DNA of 50,992 nucleotides. Source: Limosilactobacillus vaginalis DSM 5837 = ATCC 49540 (GTDB lineage Bacteria; Bacillota; Bacilli; Lactobacillales; Lactobacillaceae). Under the pieces are notes generated by a model. That model was not told the DNA's origin and made no database searches. It saw nothing but the letters and a program-made list of their open reading frames with translations. The stretch covers positions 491,356 through 542,347 of the forward strand of contig NZ_GG693412.1 of assembly GCF_000159435.1 (NCBI RefSeq), written 5' to 3'. Position 1 is the first letter of the stretch. Each line of letters starts with the position of its first letter. The position numbers and the translations under genes were made by a program. Shown in pieces: positions 43,911 through 50,992 of this stretch.

Positions 43911-44447
43911 ATGAGTCGTATTGGTTACAAGGAAATTGATCTACCAGAAGGTGTAGAAATTTCTCAACAAGGTAATATTGTGACTGTAAAGGGTCCTAAG
44001 GGTACTTTAAGTCGCGAAATTTCACCATTGATCAAGATGAGCGTTGAAGGCAACGTTGTAAAATTTGATCGTGATGAAGATAGCAACCAAGTTAAGATGG
44101 TTCACGGAACAACCCGTGCAAACGTCAACAACATGGTTGAAGGTGTTGTTAATGGATTTAGTAAGACCTTGAAGCTTGTCGGTGTTGGTTACCGTGCTCA
44201 ATTTAAGGGTAACAAGCTTATTTTGACTGTTGGTTACTCACAACCAGTTGAAATGGACAAGCCTGAAGATGTTGATATTAAGGTTCCTGACAACACTACT
44301 ATTGAATTAAGCTCAATCAACAAGCAACACCTTGGTGATTTTGCTGCTTTAGTTCGTGCCGTTCGTTCACCTGAACCATACAAGGGTAAGGGTATTCGTT
44401 ACGAAAACGAACACATTATTCGTAAGGAAGGTAAGACTGGTAAGTAA
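43911..44447 (+). CDS. rplF: 50S ribosomal protein L6
   Basis: A 178-residue two-domain protein near the factor-binding site. It starts [16 protein letters not shown], contains [15 protein letters not shown] and ends with the signature [22 protein letters not shown] precedes the ATG. Confidence 0.98.
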   Translation: MSRIGYKEIDLPEGVEISQQGNIVTVKGPKGTLSREISPLIKMSVEGNVVKFDRDEDSNQVKMVHGTTRANVNNMVEGVVNGFSKTLKLVGVGYRAQFKGNKLILTVGYSQPVEMDKPEDVDIKVPDNTTIELSSINKQHLGDFAALVRAVRSPEPYKGKGIRYENEHIIRKEGKTGK

Positions 44448-44512
44448 TATTTGGTTACTAACTAGTTATTATCGACAAATTAAACTATATTTTATATTAA
44501 GAGGTGACTGTT

Positions 44513-44869
44513 GTGATTTCTAAACCAGATAAGAATAAGATCCGTCAACGTCGTCATATGCGCGTTCGCGGTAAGATTTCTGGTACTGCGGAGCGCCCAC
44601 GCTTAAGTGTTTACCGTTCAAACAAAAACATTTACGCTCAATTAATTGATGACGTAAAGGGTGTGACGCTCGCAAGTGCCTCCACAATTGACAGTGAAGT
44701 TAGTGGAAAGAGCAAGACTGAACAAGCTAGTGGTGTTGGTGAATTAATTGCCAAGCGTGCTGCTGCAAAGAACATCACTAATGTTGTTTTTGATCGTGGT
44801 GGATACCTTTACCATGGTCGTGTTCAAGCATTAGCTGAAGCTGCTCGTGAAAACGGACTTAAATTCTAA
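44513..44869 (+). CDS. rplR: 50S ribosomal protein L18
   Basis: A 118-residue 5S rRNA-binding protein: [20 protein letters not shown] at the start, [17 protein letters not shown], and [20 protein letters not shown] at the end. A longer frame starts at GTG 44504, but that codon lies inside the Shine-Dalgarno AGAGGTG; GTG 44513 has correct spacing and gives the family start. Confidence 0.96.
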   Translation: MISKPDKNKIRQRRHMRVRGKISGTAERPRLSVYRSNKNIYAQLIDDVKGVTLASASTIDSEVSGKSKTEQASGVGELIAKRAAAKNITNVVFDRGGYLYHGRVQALAEAARENGLKF

Positions 44870-44891
44870 AGAAAAGGAGGAATAACCTGCA

Positions 44892-45401
44892 ATGACATCA
44901 TCAGAATTCATTGATCCAGCAAAGTTGGACTTAGACGATCAAGTTGTTGCCATCAACCGGATTACCAAGGTTGTTAAGGGTGGTCGTCGGATGCGTTTTG
45001 CCGCTTTAGTAATTGTCGGCGATCGTAAGGGCCATGTTGGTTTTGGTACTGGTAAGGCTCAAGAAGTTCCTGAAGCTATTCGTAAGGCTCAAGCTGCTGC
45101 TGAAAAGAACCTGATCACTGTTCCTATCGTTGGTACTACTATTCCACACGAAGTTATCGGTACATACGGTGGTGGAAAGATTATGTTGAAGCCAGCCGTT
45201 GAAGGTTCCGGGGTTGCTGCCGGTGGTGCGGTCCGTAACGTTATGGACCTTGCTGGTGTAGCCGATGTTACTTCAAAGCGTCTTGGTTCAAACACTCCTG
45301 TTAACGTTGTTCGTGCAACATTCGAAGGTTTGAAGCAATTAAAGAGCGCTGAAGAAGTTGCTAAACTTCGTGGCGTTTCTGTAGACCACTTAGCAGAATA
45401 A
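44892..45401 (+). CDS. rpsE: 30S ribosomal protein S5
   Basis: A 169-residue protein involved in decoding fidelity and mRNA unwinding. [20 protein letters not shown], the spectinomycin-related loop, and [20 protein letters not shown] have ordinary residues. AAAGGAGG precedes the ATG. rpmD follows after 14 nt. Confidence 0.98.
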   Translation: MTSSEFIDPAKLDLDDQVVAINRITKVVKGGRRMRFAALVIVGDRKGHVGFGTGKAQEVPEAIRKAQAAAEKNLITVPIVGTTIPHEVIGTYGGGKIMLKPAVEGSGVAAGGAVRNVMDLAGVADVTSKRLGSNTPVNVVRATFEGLKQLKSAEEVAKLRGVSVDHLAE

Positions 45402-45415
45402 GGAGGGCACTAATT

Positions 45416-45598
45416 ATGGCTCAAGTTAAAGTTACTTTAATCCACAGTGTTGCCCACCGTCAGCCAACTCAACGCCGGACTGTTAAGGCTTTGGGTCTTG
45501 GTAAGATTAACAGTTCTGTTATCTTACCAGATAACGCTGCAACACGTGGCCAAATCTTTAAGATTGCTCACTTAGTTTCTATTGAAGAAGTTAAGTAA
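45416..45598 (+). CDS. rpmD: 50S ribosomal protein L30
   Basis: A 60-residue small protein with [20 protein letters not shown] and ALGLGKI, typical of bacterial L30. AAGGAGGG precedes the ATG. It sits between rpsE and rplO, as is standard. Confidence 0.96.
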   Translation: MAQVKVTLIHSVAHRQPTQRRTVKALGLGKINSSVILPDNAATRGQIFKIAHLVSIEEVK

Positions 45599-45630
45599 TT
45601 ACAACTAAATAATAAGGAGGTGCCTACTAA

Positions 45631-46065
45631 ATGAAGTTAAACGAATTAAAACCTGCTGCAGGTTCTCGTTCAAAGCGTCTTCGTAAGGGTCGTGGCCTTT
45701 CATCAGGTCATGGTTTTACTTCTGGACGTGGTACTAAGGGTCAAAAGGCTCATGGTAAGACACGTTTAGGCTTTGAAGGGGGTCAAATGCCACTCTACCG
45801 GCAAATTCCAAAGCGTGGTTTCACTAATATTAACCGTAAGGAATATGCTATTGTTAACTTAAGTACGTTAGATCGGTTTGAAGATGGTACTGAAGTTACT
45901 CCACAATTATTGATGGAAAGTGGCATTGTTAAGAACTTGAAGAGCGGTGTTAAGGTTCTTGGTAACGGTAAGCTTACTAAGAAGTTAACTGTTAAGGCTA
46001 ATAAGTTTTCTGCTTCAGCAGTGTCAGCTATCGAAGCTGCTGGCGGTAAAACTGAGGTGATGTAA
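45631..46065 (+). CDS. rplO: 50S ribosomal protein L15
   Basis: A 144-residue late-assembly protein with the basic, glycine-rich N-terminal arm ([20 protein letters not shown], then [20 protein letters not shown]). Its stop codon is directly followed by the secY start, and the secY ribosome-binding site lies within its last codons, so coupling is likely. Confidence 0.98.
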   Translation: MKLNELKPAAGSRSKRLRKGRGLSSGHGFTSGRGTKGQKAHGKTRLGFEGGQMPLYRQIPKRGFTNINRKEYAIVNLSTLDRFEDGTEVTPQLLMESGIVKNLKSGVKVLGNGKLTKKLTVKANKFSASAVSAIEAAGGKTEVM

Positions 46066-48044
<1,979 letters not shown>

Positions 48045-48050
48045 GCTGTT

Positions 48051-48095
48051 AAACCTTGCGAAGTTTACATAGTTATGCTAAACTTTGTAAGGTTT
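48051..48095 (+). promoter_or_regulatory. Inverted repeat with a possible internal promoter upstream of infA
   Basis: AAACCTTGCGAAGTTTA (48051-48067) and TAAACTTTGTAAGGTTT (48079-48095) pair over 17 bp, with two G-T pairs and an 11-nt loop. No T run follows. TTGCGA-17-TAAACT lies within the repeat and could be a promoter for infA-rpmJ-rpsM-rpsK-rpoA-rplQ. Confidence 0.45.
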
Positions 48096-48173
48096 ATATA
48101 GCTTACAGTGGGAAATGATGTCGTTTTCCACCGTTTTTACGTCATTTCTTGGTTATGCAAGGAGGAACCAATT

Positions 48174-48392
48174 GTGGCAAAAGCCGATGTGATTGAAGTT
48201 GAAGGTAAGATTACTGAAACCTTACCTAATGCGATGTTTAAAGTTGAATTGGAAAATGGTGCTGAAATTTTAGCACACGTTTCTGGTAAAATTCGGATGC
48301 ACTACATTAAGATTTTACCTGGTGACCGTGTTAAGGTCGAAATGTCACCATATGATTTGACCAAGGGTCGGATTACCTTCCGGTTTAAGTAG
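48174..48392 (+). CDS. infA: Translation initiation factor IF-1
   Basis: A 72-residue OB-fold factor that occupies the ribosomal A site in initiation. [20 protein letters not shown] and [19 protein letters not shown] are diagnostic. The open frame extends upstream to 48108, but that part is unrelated. GTG 48174 with AAGGAGGAA gives the usual [11 protein letters not shown] start. Confidence 0.96.
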   Translation: MAKADVIEVEGKITETLPNAMFKVELENGAEILAHVSGKIRMHYIKILPGDRVKVEMSPYDLTKGRITFRFK

Positions 48393-48427
48393 TAATTAAA
48401 CAGTAACTCTCTAGGAGGATTAATAAA

Positions 48428-48547
48428 ATGAAAGTAAGACCATCAGTCAAGCGGATGTGCGAACACTGCAAGATCGTAAAGCGTCATGGACGTGTTATGG
48501 TTATTTGCTCTGCTAATCCAAAGCACAAGCAACGTCAAGGTAAGTAA
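48428..48547 (+). CDS. rpmJ: 50S ribosomal protein L36, zinc-containing
   Basis: A 39-residue protein read directly from the sequence: [20 protein letters not shown], ending KHKQRQGK. The zinc ligands Cys11, Cys14, Cys27 and His33 are present, which is the zinc-containing form. TAGGAGGA precedes ATG. It lies between infA and rpsM, its usual place. Confidence 0.96.
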   Translation: MKVRPSVKRMCEHCKIVKRHGRVMVICSANPKHKQRQGK

Positions 48548-48578
48548 TTTATTTAAATAAGGATGGAGGTGTAAATAA

Positions 48579-48944
48579 ATGGCTCGTATCGCAGGTGTCG
48601 ATTTACCTCGTGACAAGCGAATCGTAATCGGCTTAACATACATTTACGGAATTGGTAACACACGTGCTCAAAAGATTTTGAAGGACGCTGGTGTTTCTGA
48701 AGATATTCGTGTTCGTGATTTAACTCCTGAACAAGAAGAACAAATCCGTACTCAAGTTGACCAATACCAAGTAGAAGGTGACTTACGTCGTGAAGTTACT
48801 TTGAACATTAAGCGGCTCCAAGAAATTGGTTCATACCGTGGAATGCGTCACCGTCGTGGTTTACCAGTTCGTGGTCAACACACTAAGAACAATGCACGTA
48901 CTCGTAAGGGTAAGGCAGTTACTATTGCTAACAAGAAGAAGTAA
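48579..48944 (+). CDS. rpsM: 30S ribosomal protein S13
   Basis: A 121-residue head protein that contacts P-site tRNA and L5. It begins [20 protein letters not shown] and ends with the basic tail [29 protein letters not shown] precedes the ATG. First of the alpha-operon genes with rpsK and rpoA. Confidence 0.98.
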   Translation: MARIAGVDLPRDKRIVIGLTYIYGIGNTRAQKILKDAGVSEDIRVRDLTPEQEEQIRTQVDQYQVEGDLRREVTLNIKRLQEIGSYRGMRHRRGLPVRGQHTKNNARTRKGKAVTIANKKK

Positions 48945-48977
48945 TCTATTTTAATATAAAGGAGGTTAGTACTTAAT

Positions 48978-49367
48978 ATGGCAACCAAAAAAGGTACGCG
49001 TAAGCGTCGTGCAAAAAAGAATGTTGAAACTGGTGTTGCTCACATTCACTCAACATTTAACAACACTTTGATCATGATTACCGATGTTCAAGGTAATGCT
49101 GTTGCTTGGTCATCAGCTGGTGTATTAGGCTTTAAGGGTTCACGGAAGTCAACTCCTTTCGCTGCTCAAATGGCTTCGGAAGCTGCTGCTAAGCAAGCTA
49201 TGGAACACGGTATGAAGACTGTTGAAGTTGAAGTTAAGGGTCCAGGTTCTGGTCGTGAATCAGCTATCCGTGCTCTTCAAGCAACTGGTTTGGAAGTCAC
49301 TGCTATTCGTGATGTTACTCCAGTTCCTCATAATGGTTCTCGTCCTCCAAAGCGTCGTCGTGTTTAA
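48978..49367 (+). CDS. rpsK: 30S ribosomal protein S11
   Basis: A 129-residue platform protein lining the mRNA exit. [40 protein letters not shown] and the end [10 protein letters not shown] are conserved. AAAGGAGG precedes the ATG. rpoA follows after 82 nt. Confidence 0.98.
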   Translation: MATKKGTRKRRAKKNVETGVAHIHSTFNNTLIMITDVQGNAVAWSSAGVLGFKGSRKSTPFAAQMASEAAAKQAMEHGMKTVEVEVKGPGSGRESAIRALQATGLEVTAIRDVTPVPHNGSRPPKRRRV

Positions 49368-49449
49368 TTGACATTGCTGGAGTTACGAATCCACCAATGG
49401 CCTTTTAGTCTAAAATACGAACTGCGTTTGAAAGGGGTACAGAGATAGA

Positions 49450-50394
49450 ATGATTGAATTTGAAAAGCCAAACATTCACAAGGTTGAAGAAACTGATAGC
49501 TACGGTAAGTTCGTTGTTGAACCGCTCGAACGTGGTTATGGAACTACACTTGGTAATTCATTAAGACGAGTTTTACTAGCATCATTACCTGGTGCTGCCA
49601 TCACTAGTATTCAAATTGATGGTGTTTTACATGAATTCAGTACTGTTGAAGGTGTTACTGAAGATGTAACTCAAATCATTTTGAACCTGAAGAAAGTTTC
49701 TCTAAAACTGGATTCAGAAGAACAAAAGGATCTTGAGATTGATGTTAAAGGTCCTGCTGAAGTTACCGCCGGTGATATTCAAGGCGATGGTGAAGTTGAG
49801 GTTCTTAACCCTGACTTATACATTGCTACCGTTGCAGATGGTGCCGAACTGCACATCAAGATGACTGCTGACAAGGGTCGTGGTTATCTTTCTGCAAATG
49901 ATAACAAAGCTCGAATGGATGATCTCGCAATTGGTGTATTGCCAATTGACTCCATTTATACCCCGATTGAACGTGTTAACTACACAGTTGAAAATGCTCG
50001 GGTTGGTCAACGTAATGATTACGATAAGCTAACCTTAGATGTTTGGACTGATGGTTCATTAACACCGACCGAAGCTGTTAGCTTGGGTGCTAAGATTTTA
50101 ACGGAACACTTGGCAATGTTTGTCAACCTTACTGAAGAGGCTCAAAATGCACAAGTGATGGTTGAAAAGGAAGAAACCCATAAAGAAAAAATGCTTGAAA
50201 TGACAATTGAAGAACTTGATCTTTCAGTTCGTTCATACAACTGTCTTAAGCGTGCGGGTATCAATACCGTTAAGGAATTGACTGATCGGACCGAAGCTGA
50301 CATGATGAAGGTACGGAACTTAGGCCAAAAGTCACTTGAAGAAATTAAGTTGAAATTAAACGATCTCGGCGTTTCATTCCGTCAAGATGATTAA
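49450..50394 (+). CDS. rpoA: RNA polymerase alpha subunit
   Basis: A 314-residue subunit that dimerises to nucleate the core enzyme. The N-terminal domain has [20 protein letters not shown]; the C-terminal domain, which binds UP elements and activators, has [20 protein letters not shown] and [23 protein letters not shown] lies upstream of the ATG. Together with rpoB and rpoC in this window the catalytic core genes are complete except for omega and delta. Confidence 0.98.
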   Translation: MIEFEKPNIHKVEETDSYGKFVVEPLERGYGTTLGNSLRRVLLASLPGAAITSIQIDGVLHEFSTVEGVTEDVTQIILNLKKVSLKLDSEEQKDLEIDVKGPAEVTAGDIQGDGEVEVLNPDLYIATVADGAELHIKMTADKGRGYLSANDNKARMDDLAIGVLPIDSIYTPIERVNYTVENARVGQRNDYDKLTLDVWTDGSLTPTEAVSLGAKILTEHLAMFVNLTEEAQNAQVMVEKEETHKEKMLEMTIEELDLSVRSYNCLKRAGINTVKELTDRTEADMMKVRNLGQKSLEEIKLKLNDLGVSFRQDD

Positions 50395-50428
50395 TTAATC
50401 AAACCAATGGAAAAGGAGGGACAACTTC

Positions 50429-50812
50429 ATGAGTTACCGTAAATTAGGACGTACAAGTTCACAACGTAAGGCTTTATTACGTGATTTAACTACTGATTTA
50501 ATTGTTAATGGTCGGATTACTACTACCGAGGCTCGTGCTAAGGAAGTTCGTAAGACTGCTGATCAAATGATTACCCTTGCAAAGCGTGGCGATTTAGCTT
50601 CACGTCGTAAGGCAGCTGCTTTTGTTCGGAACGTTGTTGCTGATGTTAAGGAAGATGGCGACAACATCCGTATTCAATCTGCTCTTCAAAACTTGTTTGA
50701 AGAATTAGCACCTAAGTATGCTGAACGTAATGGTGGTTACACACGGATTTTGAAGACTATGCCTCGTCGTGGTGACGGTGCTAAGATGGTTATCTTAGAA
50801 TTCGTTGACTAA
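50429..50812 (+). CDS. rplQ: 50S ribosomal protein L17
   Basis: A 127-residue protein near the tunnel exit, starting [20 protein letters not shown] and ending [29 protein letters not shown] precedes the ATG. It is the last gene of the S10-spc-alpha cluster. Confidence 0.98.
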   Translation: MSYRKLGRTSSQRKALLRDLTTDLIVNGRITTTEARAKEVRKTADQMITLAKRGDLASRRKAAAFVRNVVADVKEDGDNIRIQSALQNLFEELAPKYAERNGGYTRILKTMPRRGDGAKMVILEFVD

Positions 50813-50830
50813 CATTTCGTTAATCAAAAG

Positions 50831-50849
50831 TTTATTAATACGTAATAAA
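50831..50849 (+). repeat. Perfect inverted repeat after rplQ
   Basis: TTTATTA (50831-50837) and TAATAAA (50843-50849) flank 5 nt. It may be an mRNA-end structure or an operator for the next unit. Confidence 0.4.
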
Positions 50850-50927
50850 GAATCACTATCATTGAAGTATAGAGTGTTATGATGGTGGGATTATTCCCTA
50901 GTCTAGCTTGAATGCGGATTAACCGTG

Positions 50928-50958
50928 CACTTCTCTGGTAAGTGATTTTTTATTTTTA
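50928..50958 (+). terminator. Probable terminator at the end of the ribosomal super-cluster
   Basis: CACTT (50928-50932) pairs with AAGTG (50940-50944), followed by A and a long T-rich tract. The stem is short, so confidence is moderate; GC-rich pairing just upstream might compete with it. Confidence 0.5.
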
Positions 50959-50992
50959 AATTCTTTTGCTTTCTCTGTTAAAATAATAAGTA

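Noticed and set aside
49368-49373. TTGACA directly after rpsK as a promoter for rpoA
   Set aside because: No acceptable -10 element lies 16-18 nt downstream.

Overview
The window is a chromosomal segment from a low-GC Gram-positive lactic acid bacterium of the Lactobacillaceae. The protein sequences, the frequent CGG arginine codons and the gene order point to a Limosilactobacillus-type species (reuteri/fermentum group). I infer the genus from general resemblance; no database was searched. No insertion sequence, prophage, CRISPR array or integrase is visible.

Layout. (1) 1-1197, minus strand: the end of a polar amino-acid ABC transporter operon (ATPase, then a lipoprotein binding protein cut by the window edge). 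(2) 1469-1945: a universal stress protein. (3) 2150-5540: a metal-handling island with two tandem VIT/CCC1-type transporters, a CDF zinc-type exporter on the opposite strand and a DtxR-family regulator. The divergent CDF/regulator region carries three inverted repeats, one close to the DtxR/IdeR consensus. A structured stretch of unknown identity lies in the 3' UTR of the second VIT gene. (4) 5660-10769: a split ThrE-type threonine/serine exporter, a PAP2 phosphatase, a GNAT acetyltransferase, a lysine permease behind a lysine riboswitch, and a deoxynucleoside kinase. (5) 10834-11350: five tRNA genes (Val, Leu, Gly, Arg, Pro), none with an encoded CCA. (6) 11472-17748: a serine hydrolase, a zinc alcohol dehydrogenase, the ctsR-clpC heat-shock operon behind a CtsR box, and a TetR regulator.

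(7) 17766-25284: rpoB-rpoC, transcribed from a near-consensus promoter through a roughly 180-nt leader that contains a strong intrinsic terminator, so attenuation is likely. (8) 25420-27279: an AbrB-like/DUF998 membrane fusion that overlaps tail to tail with a prepilin peptidase (comC). (9) 27363-30680: the str operon rpsL-rpsG-fusA; tuf does not follow fusA. (10) 30836-36459: guanine deaminase plus an NCS2 purine permease, then a convergent YfhO-like membrane protein, which separate str from S10. (11) 36607-50812: the S10-spc-alpha super-cluster from rpsJ to rplQ, including secY, adk, infA, rpmJ and rpoA, with a structured leader before rpsJ.

The second half is core transcription and translation machinery. 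The most interesting signals are RNA-level: the rpoB attenuator, the lysine riboswitch, the str and S10 leaders, and the unexplained structured region after the second VIT gene. The metal-regulator operators and the AbrB-DUF998 fusion come next. I did not find convincing evidence of a wholly new multi-gene system here.
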